A stretch of 34,774 bases of DNA, taken from NCBI GenBank assembly GCA_902796025.1, contig CADBNW010000003.1:1-34774 (forward strand), read 5' to 3'. The translations under genes and the position numbers were made by a program. The notes below the pieces were generated by a model. The model was given only the letters and a program-made list of their open reading frames with translations. It had not been told where the DNA came from and ran no database searches. Below, in pieces: positions 8,772-16,063 of this stretch. The DNA comes from an uncultured Eubacteriales bacterium. GTDB taxonomy: Bacteria; Bacillota; Clostridia; Christensenellales; Aristaeellaceae. The first letter of the stretch is position 1. The number at the start of each line of letters is the position of its first letter.

Positions 8772-8788
8772 TTTGGCTGTTTGCCAAA
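8772..8788 (-). promoter_or_regulatory. Leader inverted repeat in the sugar operon
   Basis: TTTGGC (8772-8777) and GCCAAA (8783-8788) flank a 5-nt centre, between the expected transcription start and the start codon. It could be an operator for a second regulator or a leader hairpin. No function is demonstrated. Confidence 0.35.
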
Positions 8789-8802
8789 TTTATTACGCCT
8801 GA

Positions 8803-8831
8803 ATTATATGGAATATCCCAAAAAATGGCAA
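8803..8831 (-). promoter_or_regulatory. Promoter of the sugar ABC operon
   Basis: On the minus strand, TTGCCA (8826-8831) and TATAAT (8803-8808) are separated by exactly 17 bp. The start codon at 8748 is about 50 nt downstream. Confidence 0.8.
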
Positions 8832-8838
8832 TGCACAA

Positions 8839-8866
8839 TTCTTTGCAAGCTTAACATTTCTTTGCA
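8839..8866 (-). promoter_or_regulatory. Candidate AraC-type operator (two direct repeats)
   Basis: Minus-strand TGCAAAGAA occurs twice (8858-8866 and 8839-8847), and the match extends to TGCAAAGAA(A/T)TGT. The two copies are 19 bp apart, about two helical turns, and the nearer one ends 7 bp upstream of the -35 box. This same-face direct-repeat arrangement next to -35 is the classic activator site of AraC-family proteins. The regulator at 1734-3962 is the obvious candidate. Confidence 0.6.
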
Positions 8867-8930
8867 TAGGCTTGATCTCAGGGGGAAATAGAAGGGTAAA
8901 CAGAGAAAAAAGCATCGAAAGCGAAGTAAC

Positions 8931-8968
8931 AAAAAAGGCCCGCCCCGCCAGCAAGCGGATCGGGCCTT
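8931..8968 (-). terminator. Intrinsic terminator of the glycan-enzyme gene
   Basis: AAGGCCCG (8935-8942) pairs with CGGGCCTT (8961-8968), with an inner CCGC/GCGG stem. The A6 run at 8931-8936 reads as a U-tract on the minus strand. It insulates the sugar operon promoter region from the gene ending at 9100. The 130 bp between 8969 and 9099 hold no recognisable gene. Confidence 0.8.
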
Positions 8969-9099
8969 GAGTTCCAACTCGTCTTTGTCGATTATATTTT
9001 TATGATTGGGGAAATGTTCTGGGATCCTCTTTCGTTCGTCAGATATCGCAGTCCCAAAGGAATGGCGTTTTCAGACGGGACCTGTGCCCACGTCCTGTT

Positions 9100-10632
9100 T
9101 CACCACTCCAATCTTTCAGGCATGATCGTCAGTTCTCCCCCGTCGGGCGCAAGCAGGAGCGCATCGCTCGAGGACACGCTGCCCTTTAGCAGCCGCAGGG
9201 CATAGCGCATCCCGTTATATTCATAGAGCAGCCGACCCTTTTCCGCCGCGAGGAAGGGCGTTTTGTCCTTCCGCCAGCGCAGGGCAAGCGCCGCGCCGCC
9301 AAGGATGCTTATGCGGTCCTCCGTAAGCAAAATGGATTCCTGGTCGAAGGTAAGGCACAGGGCGCTTTCCCCCTCCTCGGCCTTCAGGGGTGAAGGATAA
9401 AGCGGCTGTCCCTGCCCATCGACCAGCCAGGCTCCCGCGAGGATCCCCTTGCCGCTCATGCGGTTGCCGTCGATCAGGGACAGGTTGTCAAACACCAGAT
9501 ATTCCGTTTTGCAGACGTGCTCCCTGTAGCGCTCCGGGTATCGTTCGTCAAAAAGGGTCAGATCCCGCAGGCGCAGGCCCTTTTCGTCCCTGTAGACATT
9601 GGCGCGATAGTTTTTGCAGTCGTACCACACAGACTGGGCCTGTCTGTCGCCGTAAGGCTCCAGCGCGCACACGGAGGTCGCGGGGGTCAGGCGGAAGCGC
9701 TTACGGTACCACCTGCCGGTATCGCCCAGCTTCTCCACGCGCAGACCCTTTTCCGCGCGCCATCTGGCAAACAGCGGGAACTGGTACTCAAGGCCCATTT
9801 TCATCATCGGCCAGCCGAAGGAATTCTCCTGTCCCGCCTGCGCGTAGGCAAAGGCCAGGCTGCCGCCCTCAAAGTTCTGGCGCATGAACCAGTTGATCCA
9901 CTCCGGATTGCTGCCCTCGTTGCCGTAGACCGGTTCCAGGGACGCCACGTGCTGCACCGCCGCCGCGCCGTCGTCCAGCCTGAGGCCCAGGTCGTACTGC
10001 GTGACCGGGTCGCTGCCCAGCATGCGGAACACCGGCACGGGGATCTGGTTTTCCGCCGTTTGCGCAGGGCAGAGCACGTTGTTCCGGCTGGGATAATACC
10101 CTTGATTCCAGTACCCGCCCCAGATGGTGTAGCCGTCGGTCCCCCATTGATCCTTGCAGTTGCAGCTGGCCTCGATGCCGTAGCGGTCGGACAGGTATCC
10201 AAGCGTCCAGGCGTCCAGCATCCAGGAGCCAACCGAGCGGACGGGGCGATGGAAGCATTCCTCAAACTTTGCTACCAGTGCGTCGCTAAGCGCCCGGCGC
10301 TCCTCAAGGGTATAGCCCACGGAGAAGCCCACGTGCGCGTGCCAGTCCCATTCAAAGCCCGGCCGTCCCCGCCAGGGAAGGCCCGCCGCCTCCACGTGGG
10401 GCTGATTCATCTCAAACCACAGGCCCAATTCGAACTGCTCCGGGTCGAGCGGCCGCAAAAGCGCCAAGATATCCTCGCGCAGCATCGCGTCGTATTGAAG
10501 AAGAAAGGTGCCCGGCAGCTTGTAGCGCTTCATCAGCTCGATCTGCCGCCGCACCGGCTCCACCAGGTCGATTGCCCGATTTCTCGGTTCCGCCCCGCGA
10601 ATGAAATTGATGATGTTCAGAATATTTTCCAT
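9100..10632 (-). CDS. Putative glycan-active enzyme, barrel-type, unassigned family
   Basis: This 510-residue cytoplasmic protein (no signal peptide) starts at ATG 10632 with AGGGGG 4-5 nt upstream. The N-terminal half has the feel of a polysaccharide-deacetylase or glycosidase barrel: QYDAMLRED near the start, WFEMNQPHVEA, WDWHAHVGFSVGYT with a conserved His pair, then SWMLDAWTLGYLSDRYGIEA. The C-terminal part is beta-rich, as in glycosidase accessory domains. I cannot assign a CAZy family. Lying next to the sugar ABC operon, but separated by a terminator, it may process imported oligosaccharide. The next gene upstream ends 63 bp away. Confidence 0.6.
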   Translation of the reverse strand: MENILNIINFIRGAEPRNRAIDLVEPVRRQIELMKRYKLPGTFLLQYDAMLREDILALLRPLDPEQFELGLWFEMNQPHVEAAGLPWRGRPGFEWDWHAHVGFSVGYTLEERRALSDALVAKFEECFHRPVRSVGSWMLDAWTLGYLSDRYGIEASCNCKDQWGTDGYTIWGGYWNQGYYPSRNNVLCPAQTAENQIPVPVFRMLGSDPVTQYDLGLRLDDGAAAVQHVASLEPVYGNEGSNPEWINWFMRQNFEGGSLAFAYAQAGQENSFGWPMMKMGLEYQFPLFARWRAEKGLRVEKLGDTGRWYRKRFRLTPATSVCALEPYGDRQAQSVWYDCKNYRANVYRDEKGLRLRDLTLFDERYPERYREHVCKTEYLVFDNLSLIDGNRMSGKGILAGAWLVDGQGQPLYPSPLKAEEGESALCLTFDQESILLTEDRISILGGAALALRWRKDKTPFLAAEKGRLLYEYNGMRYALRLLKGSVSSSDALLLAPDGGELTIMPERLEW

Positions 10633-10695
10633 ATATCCCCCTTATTCGGCTCCTGGCGGCCCGCAGGCCGTACTGCGCCAAAGAGGTGTCCCTCC

Positions 10696-11214
10696 CTACG
10701 GTGCCAGGGTGATGATTCTTTTTCCCTCGTCGTAGGCAAGGCCCACGGTCATGCGGGTGCCGCCGTGGGTGCCGTCGTAGACGGCGATCAGGGTCTGGCA
10801 GGCGTTTACCATAAAGCGGTTGCGCTCGTACATGCAAAAGGGTGTGTAGATCTCGCTGATCGTGGTAAGCGCGTCCGCCTGATCGCAAAGGCGTTTATGG
10901 AGCTGCACATCCCGCGCGCTCCAGTAGCGGGTCTGGTCCGGGCAGGGCAGCGCGATCTCAAGCGTCAGGCGGGGGTCTTTTTCCCGCATTTCCAATATCA
11001 GCAGCGCCGCAAGCGTATCGACGCCCAGCGCCCCGCCGGAGATGAAATGGGTGTAGCCCTCCCCGATCAGATCCTCTACTGCGCCGCGCAGGCGCTTAAG
11101 CAGGCTGCGGCAGGCGTCGCTTCCGGGATCGCTCAGCCAGGGATATTTGTTTGGCCGATGCCCGGTAAAGGCGCAGATGAGCCCTGCAGCCTCGCGCCGA
11201 AGGATGCGCTTCAT
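10696..11214 (-). CDS. SLOG-family (YpsA/DUF1273-like) protein
   Basis: This 172-residue Rossmann-like protein has the SLOG signatures TGHRP (17-21) and SGGALGVD (about 59-66), a C-terminal nucleotide-site region YDGTHGGTRMTV, and no membrane segment. SLOG proteins bind nucleotides or nucleotide-derived signals, and YpsA-type members affect cell division and stress in Bacillota. Its ATG overlaps the stop of the HAD gene (ATGA, 11211-11214), so it is translationally coupled as the last of a four-gene chain. Confidence 0.82.
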   Translation of the reverse strand: MKRILRREAAGLICAFTGHRPNKYPWLSDPGSDACRSLLKRLRGAVEDLIGEGYTHFISGGALGVDTLAALLILEMREKDPRLTLEIALPCPDQTRYWSARDVQLHKRLCDQADALTTISEIYTPFCMYERNRFMVNACQTLIAVYDGTHGGTRMTVGLAYDEGKRIITLAP

Positions 11215-11942
11215 GTAAGCGAAGCTGTGCCCGCGTTGTGCGCGTCCACAAGGCGCAGCACGTCGCTAAGATCGTGCGCCTCGCGCCCCGGCCAGTCGAA
11301 ATCCGGCATGGGGACGTTCAGATACTTTTCCCGCCTCATGCGGATCGTGTGAAGGCCGAGCCGCCTTGCGGTAAAGAGGTTATCCTTTAAGTCCTCCACA
11401 AAGATGCATTTTTCCGCGGGCAGATCAAGCTCCTTTAGCGCCCGCAGGTAGATCTCCTCCCCGGGCTTTTGGCAGCCGCACAGGCAGGACACGGTAAAGC
11501 AGCTGAGCCTTGCTGTGATGCCGCTGGTATCCAGCGCGCGGATCATGGAGGGCAGGGCGTTAGACAAAAAGCCCACGCGGTATTTTGCGCACAGGGCGTC
11601 AACGCCCTCATGCGCGTCCGGGTAGAGGGCGTATTTGCTGTCGGCGTAGGTGAGGTAATCCACTACCGCGTCGATCTGGGAGGGGGTAAGGCCGGTTTTC
11701 AGCTCCTCGTTCATGCGGGTGTTGAATTGTACCCTAAGCGCGCGCTCGTGCCCAAGGCCGGTGATCAACTGCCCCTCGTCCATGAAGTGCGCGTGCCGCG
11801 CAAAGGCGCGCTTTGCGTCCTCCATGGAAAAGGAAAGCTTTCTTCCGTTCAGGATCGCGTCGAGATTTGCGGGCGCGAGCCACTCGCCCGATTCGGGATA
11901 TACCACCACGCCGCCGCAGTCCAGCAGTATCGCTTCGATCAT
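11211..11942 (-). CDS. HAD-superfamily hydrolase, subfamily IA
   Basis: This 243-residue protein has HAD motif I LLDCGGVV (nucleophile Asp8), motif II FLSNA, motif III CQKPGEEIY (catalytic Lys) and motif IV FVEDLKDN. The usual acid/base Asp two residues after the nucleophile is Gly, as in the DxG-type IA branch related to YihX. It is likely a phosphatase of a small phosphorylated metabolite. It overlaps both neighbours by 4 bp (ATGA at each junction), so it is co-translated with the phosphodiesterase and SLOG genes. Confidence 0.85.
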   Translation of the reverse strand: MIEAILLDCGGVVVYPESGEWLAPANLDAILNGRKLSFSMEDAKRAFARHAHFMDEGQLITGLGHERALRVQFNTRMNEELKTGLTPSQIDAVVDYLTYADSKYALYPDAHEGVDALCAKYRVGFLSNALPSMIRALDTSGITARLSCFTVSCLCGCQKPGEEIYLRALKELDLPAEKCIFVEDLKDNLFTARRLGLHTIRMRREKYLNVPMPDFDWPGREAHDLSDVLRLVDAHNAGTASLT

Positions 11943-12412
11943 AAGTCGTTTGCTCCATCCAGTTTTTTAAGTTCGTAGCTGATCTTGCCCGCGTCCAGCG
12001 TGACGATGGCATAACAGCCGTTGCATAGCGCGCCGGGATTCAGGCACAGCACTTCGCCGTCGTCCTGCGCCGTCTGCACGTGGCTGTGGCCAAAAAGCGC
12101 AAGGCGCGCGCCCTTTTCCCGGGCCTTCAGTGCAAGGCGGGTAAGGCCGTACTTTACGCCGTAGGCGTCCCCGTGCGTCATGAGAACGCGCACGCCGTCC
12201 CGCTCGAAAAGCTGGAGCGGCGGCGCAAAGGACAGCGGATCGCAGTTCCCCGGCACGCTTATGAGCCTGCCAGGGCGCAGGTCAAAGGCGTCCATGTCGC
12301 TGTCGTGATCGCCAAGGTGCAAAATGAGCTCACAGGATTCCATTTTCTCCAGCGCCTTTTGGATGTTTCGGCGGGCGCGATGGCTGTCCGCCATGACGCC
12401 AAGGCGCGTCAC
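11939..12412 (-). CDS. YfcE/MJ0936-family metallophosphodiesterase
   Basis: This 157-residue protein carries all calcineurin-like metal motifs in order: ADSH, LGDHD, PGNCD, THGD and GHSH. That matches the small YfcE/MJ0936 family of Mn-dependent phosphodiesterases. The start is GTG at 12412, inside the stop of the RNase PH-RdgB gene (GTGA). Linkage of rph, rdgB and yfcE-like genes is common in clostridia, which supports the call. Confidence 0.9.
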   Translation of the reverse strand: MTRLGVMADSHRARRNIQKALEKMESCELILHLGDHDSDMDAFDLRPGRLISVPGNCDPLSFAPPLQLFERDGVRVLMTHGDAYGVKYGLTRLALKAREKGARLALFGHSHVQTAQDDGEVLCLNPGALCNGCYAIVTLDAGKISYELKKLDGANDL

Positions 12413-13734
12413 TTTTCCGCCTCCAGATGGCTTTTGAGCGCCGCGATCGCCCGCGCCCGGTGGGAGATGCGCTGCTTGTCCGCGTCCGGCGCTTCCCCGA
12501 AGGTGCGGCCCTCAAGATCATAGGAGGAAAACAGCGGATCGTAGCCAAAGCCGCCGTTGCCCCGGGGCTCGAAAGTGATCTCGCCCTCGCAGCTGCCCTC
12601 GAAGGTCAGCGTTTCGCGGCCGGGGCGCGCAAGGCTGACCGCGCTTACAAAGCGCGCGGTGCGCGGGGCGGGCACGTTTTTAAGCTCGGCAAGCAGCTTT
12701 TGGTTGTTGGCCTCGTCGTCCCCGTGCACGCCGGCGTACCTTGCGCTGTAGACGCCAGGCCTTCCGCCAATGGCGTCCACCATCAGGCCGCTGTCGTCGG
12801 CCAGGCAGGCGCAGTGCGCTTCGCGCATCAGGGTCTCGGCCTTCAAAATCGCGTTTTCGGCGAAGGTCTGGCCGGTCTCCTCGATGTCCTGATCATAGCC
12901 CGCCTCGGAGGCGGAGTAAATGTCGAACTGCTCCCCGAGAAGGGAACGGATCTCCCTCAGCTTTCCAAAGTTGTGGGTGGCGACCACGAGGCGCGGCTTT
13001 TTGCCGATCACCTGCGCGCGCTCTTTAAGCGCCGTTTCCTGCGCGCGGTAGAGGCGCTTAATGCCCCTTTCCGCAAGGTTCAATAGCTTATTCAGCTCCG
13101 CGCGGGAAAAGCTTCTGCCCTCCCCCGTGCCCTGCACCTCCACAAATTCCATGCGGCCCGCGGCGTCCCGGGTCATCACCACGTTCATGTCCACCTGCGC
13201 GCGGGAGTCCTGCGCGTACTCAAGATCCAGCGTGGGCACGTCGTCCACAAGCCCTACGCTCACGGCGGCCAATTGCTTTATCACGGGGCTGTCCACGATG
13301 ACGCCCTGCTTTAGCAGCCTGTCGCAGGCGAGGCACAGCGCCACAAAGCCGCCGGTGATAGAGGCCGTGCGCGTGCCGCCGTCCGCCTGCAATACGTCGC
13401 AGTCGATGTAGATCGTGCGCTCGCCAAGGCGGGTCAGATCCACCGCCGCGCGCAGCGAGCGCCCGATCAAGCGTTGGATCTCCACCCCGCGCCCGTCCTT
13501 TTTGATGCCGTCGCGCTCCTTGCGGCGGGAGGTGGAGCCGGGCAGCATGGCGTACTCCGCCGTGAGCCAGCCCGTGCCGGAGCCCTTTTTGAAGGGCGGC
13601 ACGCCCTCGTTTACGGACGCCGTGCACAGCACGCGCGTGCGGCCACATTCGATCAGCACGCTGCCTGCGGCCATTTCGGTATAATCGGGAATGATGCGCA
13701 CCTTGCGCAGGGCGCTTGCGCTTCTGTCTGCCAT
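12409..13734 (-). CDS. rph-rdgB: Fused RNase PH and RdgB (XTP/dITP diphosphatase)
   Basis: One 441-residue chain joins two housekeeping enzymes. Residues about 1-240 are RNase PH, the phosphorolytic 3'-exonuclease that matures tRNA ends ([18 protein letters not shown]). Residues about 248-441 are RdgB/HAM1, which hydrolyses non-canonical purine NTPs ([57 protein letters not shown]). The junction is continuous with no stop, and both catalytic cores look intact. Start ATG 13734 has AAGGAG 6 nt upstream. In many clostridia these are adjacent separate genes. It heads the four-gene chain. Confidence 0.93.
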   Translation of the reverse strand: MADRSASALRKVRIIPDYTEMAAGSVLIECGRTRVLCTASVNEGVPPFKKGSGTGWLTAEYAMLPGSTSRRKERDGIKKDGRGVEIQRLIGRSLRAAVDLTRLGERTIYIDCDVLQADGGTRTASITGGFVALCLACDRLLKQGVIVDSPVIKQLAAVSVGLVDDVPTLDLEYAQDSRAQVDMNVVMTRDAAGRMEFVEVQGTGEGRSFSRAELNKLLNLAERGIKRLYRAQETALKERAQVIGKKPRLVVATHNFGKLREIRSLLGEQFDIYSASEAGYDQDIEETGQTFAENAILKAETLMREAHCACLADDSGLMVDAIGGRPGVYSARYAGVHGDDEANNQKLLAELKNVPAPRTARFVSAVSLARPGRETLTFEGSCEGEITFEPRGNGGFGYDPLFSSYDLEGRTFGEAPDADKQRISHRARAIAALKSHLEAEK

Positions 13735-13771
13735 GTTGCTCTCCTTGTCAAAGCATCAGATTTTTTTCTTC

Positions 13772-13800
13772 ATTATACCACAGTCCCGCAACGTAGTAAC
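13772..13800 (-). promoter_or_regulatory. Promoter of the rph-rdgB chain (extended -10)
   Basis: On the minus strand, TATAAT (13772-13777) is preceded by TGG, an extended -10 element. The -35 region near 13795-13800 (GTTACT) is poor. The modular repeat copy 2 begins just beyond it. Confidence 0.6.
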
Positions 13801-13834
13801 GCACAATATGTAAAAACATGGGACCATACCAAAC

Positions 13835-14116
13835 CCCCGGGAGGCTTGGAGGGGCCGCAGCCCCTCCAACAATAATCCGCAGGGGTGGCTCCGCCACCCC
13901 GAGGACAGCGATTTTTGTGCAGGAAGCGCAGCGCAGCGAAGACGACCGGAGCAAATAATCGCGACCTCTCAGTTTTTGCGCCCGGAAATTCCCGCAGGAA
14001 TTTCAGCAAAAACTGCTAACCTATCGCCCATCCGCCAGCGGCTTGTCGTTTCGATCAAATGGCCTATTCGTACAACATAGCCAACCGATCAAAATGAATC
14101 GGAGATTCATTTTGAT
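13835..14116. repeat. Modular palindromic repeat, copy 2
   Basis: It opens with the same hairpin as copy 1 (13846-13855 with 13860-13869, loop CGCA) and continues with a short GGTGGCTCCGCCACC hairpin. The shared box GAGGACAGCGATTTTTG is at 13901-13917. A copy-specific insert follows with a nested palindrome (CAGTTTTTGC 13970-13979 with GCAAAAACTG 14006-14015, inner GAAATTCC/GGAATTTC). It ends in a 13-bp hairpin (14088-14100 with 14104-14116) homologous to that of copy 1. A pair at the base of this stem differs as C-G in copy 1 and A-T here, a compensatory change. The block fills the space between the divergent rph-rdgB and Cthe_2159-like genes. Confidence 0.75.
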
Positions 14117-14163
14117 TGCAAATTCTTTTCTTTTGGTTTTAGCTTCGCTTTAAGCTTGCAGGA

Positions 14164-14169
14164 TATAAT
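14164..14169 (+). promoter_or_regulatory. -10 element for the Cthe_2159-like gene
   Basis: A perfect TATAAT lies 33 bp before ATG 14203. No convincing -35 box is seen at 16-18 bp spacing, so an activator may be needed. Confidence 0.5.
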
Positions 14170-14202
14170 CACGCCATCAACAAGAAAGCGAGGAACAAAA
14201 CC

Positions 14203-15417
14203 ATGAAGCACAGGATCATAGCCATCCTTACTCTTATCGCCATCGTCGCGGGCCTTGGCATTTTTACCCTAAGCAAAAACGCCGAGGCCGCGCAAAGCAG
14301 TGCGGGCAGCACAAGCGCCCAGACGCTTGACGCCTCCGAGCTATTCACCAGCCGCGATCTGGAGCAAACGCCGGACCTTAGCAGCGCGACCTATTACACC
14401 CTTTCAGACGGCAGCGACATCCACATTACGACCAAGGGCGTATACGTCTTTAGCGGCAGCGCCAAGAACGCGACCATTTACGTGGAGGCTGCGGACAACG
14501 ACAAGGTGCAGCTTGTGCTGAACGGCGCGTCCATCACGAACACGAGCTTTCCCTGCATCTACGTAAAGAGCGCGGACAAGGTGTTTGTTACAACTACCGC
14601 AGACAGCCAATTGCAGGTGACCGGCTCCTTCCAGTCTGACGGCGACACGCAGACCGACGCCGCGATCTTTTCAAAGCAGGATATCACCTTAAACGGCAGC
14701 GGCAAGCTTACCATCACTTCCACCTATAACGGCATCGCGGGCAAGGACGACGTAAAGATCACCGGCGGCAGCTACGCGATCACCGCGACCTCCAAGGCCA
14801 TCGAGGCAAACGACTCCATCCGCATATCCGGCGGCACGCTGATTTTGAACTGCGGCACCGACGGCCTGCACGCGGAAAACGCGGACGACGACAGCCTGGG
14901 CTACATCTACATCGGCGGCGGCACGCTGTCCATCCGGGCCGGGGACGACGGCATCCGGGCGACCAGCCTTGTCACGATCGACGGCGGAGACATCACCATC
15001 GTGGCCTCCGAGGGCATCGAGGGCACGTACATCCAGATCAACGGCGGCGTGATCGACATCCAGGCGACCGACGACGGCATAAACGCCGCAAACAAAAGCA
15101 GCGCCTACTCTACCGCCCTCGTGATAAACGGCGGCAGCATCACCGTGGTGATGGGCTCCGGCGACACCGACGGCATCGACTCCAACGGCGACATCATCGT
15201 AAACGGCGGCAGCATCAACGTAAGCGGCTCCTCCACCTTCGATTACGACGGCAGCGCCCAGTACAATGGCGGCACCATCATCGTAAACGGCCAGCAGGTC
15301 AATTATATCCCCAATCAGATGATGGGCGGCATGGGCGGCTTTGGACAGATGGGCGGACAGAGCGGCTGGGGACAAAGCGGCTGGGGCGGACAGAGCCGAG
15401 GGAGATTCGGCAGGTAA
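14203..15417 (+). CDS. Secreted Cthe_2159-like carbohydrate-binding beta-helix protein
   Basis: This 404-residue protein has an N-terminal signal or anchor segment (about 1-28) and then repeated short beta strands of the form ITGGSYAITA, ISGGTLILN, IGGGTLSI, IDGGDITI. That pattern is a right-handed parallel beta-helix as in the Cthe_2159 (DUF4353) family, which binds cellulose or pectin-like glycans and calcium. Asp-Gly-Ile turns (DDGI, TDGL, TDGID) recur at each coil. The last about 35 residues form a Gly/Gln/Trp/Met-rich tail (QMGGQSGWGQSGWGGQ), perhaps for wall or glycan contact. GAGGA lies about 8 nt before ATG. It is a lone gene with its own promoter and terminator. Confidence 0.88.
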   Translation: MKHRIIAILTLIAIVAGLGIFTLSKNAEAAQSSAGSTSAQTLDASELFTSRDLEQTPDLSSATYYTLSDGSDIHITTKGVYVFSGSAKNATIYVEAADNDKVQLVLNGASITNTSFPCIYVKSADKVFVTTTADSQLQVTGSFQSDGDTQTDAAIFSKQDITLNGSGKLTITSTYNGIAGKDDVKITGGSYAITATSKAIEANDSIRISGGTLILNCGTDGLHAENADDDSLGYIYIGGGTLSIRAGDDGIRATSLVTIDGGDITIVASEGIEGTYIQINGGVIDIQATDDGINAANKSSAYSTALVINGGSITVVMGSGDTDGIDSNGDIIVNGGSINVSGSSTFDYDGSAQYNGGTIIVNGQQVNYIPNQMMGGMGGFGQMGGQSGWGQSGWGGQSRGRFGR

Positions 15418-15426
15418 AAGAAATGG

Positions 15427-15460
15427 CCCGGCTTTCCGGTAGGGAAGCCGGGTAGTTGTT
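15427..15460 (+). terminator. Terminator after the Cthe_2159-like gene
   Basis: CCCGGCTTTCC (15427-15437) pairs with GGGAAGCCGGG (15442-15452) with one G-T wobble, followed by a modest T-rich stretch. It lies 10 bp after the stop codon. Confidence 0.65.
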
Positions 15461-15512
15461 TGGATGAGGGGGCGGTAAGCTGTTAAAATCGCATCCGCCC
15501 CTTCGGGGCACA

Positions 15513-15711
15513 TCGCCGTCTCTTAAGGCTTCCCCTCTGGGGAAGCTGTCAGCCGCAGGCTGACTGATGAGGTTCTGTCTCGATGGCGCGGGTCAAAATA
15601 TGCCATTATCAGGAAAAAACTATCCCCCCGTAATAGGCTGGTATTAAAAGCCCTACTCTATACAGAACCTCATCCGCCCCTTCGGGGCACCTTCCCCTAA
15701 AGGGGAAGGCT
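15513..15711. mobile_element. MITE-like inverted-repeat element, unit A
   Basis: The left end (GGCTTCCCC... then TGTCAGCCGCAGGCTGAC, then GATGAGGTTCTGT) and the reverse complement of the right end (GCCTTCCCCTTTAGGGG, then GCCCCGAAGGGGC, then GGATGAGGTTCTGT) are diverged inverted repeats, each holding two small hairpins. The core of about 80 bp codes for nothing. An extra right-end fragment (CATCCGCCCCTTCGGGGCA) lies just before it at 15492-15510. I recall similar sequences as frequent intergenic repeats in gut clostridia but cannot verify this here. Confidence 0.65.
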
Positions 15712-15752
15712 TTAAATCGGCTCACTTCTCCCCTCGAATCAAAGAGCAAATC

Positions 15753-16002
15753 TCGCCGTCTCTTAAGGCTTCCCCCTTGGAGCGCATTGCGGTAGTGAAT
15801 CGATGTCCAGTGGACATCGAGAGCCGCAATGCGTTACGTGTCAGCCGTAAGGCTGACTGATGAGGTTCTGTCTCGATGAGGCGGGGAAAATATGCCATTA
15901 TCTGACAAAACACAACCCCCGTAATAGGCTGATACCGCCCTTCCTACTCTATACAGAACCTCATCCGCCCCTTCGGGGCACCTTCCCCTAAAGGGGAAGG
16001 CT
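15753..16002. mobile_element. MITE-like inverted-repeat element, unit B (with insertion)
   Basis: It repeats unit A nearly base for base, including GCCGTCTCTTAAGGCTTCCC at the left, the core (AATATGCCATTATC, CCCCCGTAATAGGCTG) and the right-end hairpins. Its left-end hairpin is interrupted by a palindromic insert at 15781-15838. A, B and the extra right-end piece together fill most of the 646-bp gap between 15417 and 16064. Confidence 0.65.
15781..15835. repeat. Nested palindrome inserted in MITE unit B
   Basis: The outer stem AGCGCATTGCGG (15781-15792) pairs with CCGCAATGCGTT (15824-15835), and the inner stem TCGATGTCCA (15800-15809) with TGGACATCGA (15811-15820). It replaces the second arm (GGAAGC) of the hairpin present in unit A. 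So it arrived after the element was in place, or marks a variable slot of the element. Confidence 0.65.
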
Positions 16003-16063
16003 AAGAACTACCTTACCTTCCCCTCTACCCAATCACATAAACACTTCCGGCAGTCGGCTGCGG

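Noticed and set aside
9002-9205. Small plus-strand gene after the terminator at 8931-8968
   Set aside because: No ribosome site, it overlaps the 3' end of the minus-strand enzyme gene, and the product looks random.
15492-16002. CRISPR array
   Set aside because: The repeats are about 200-250 bp units with internal hairpins, not short repeats with unique spacers, and no cas gene is present.
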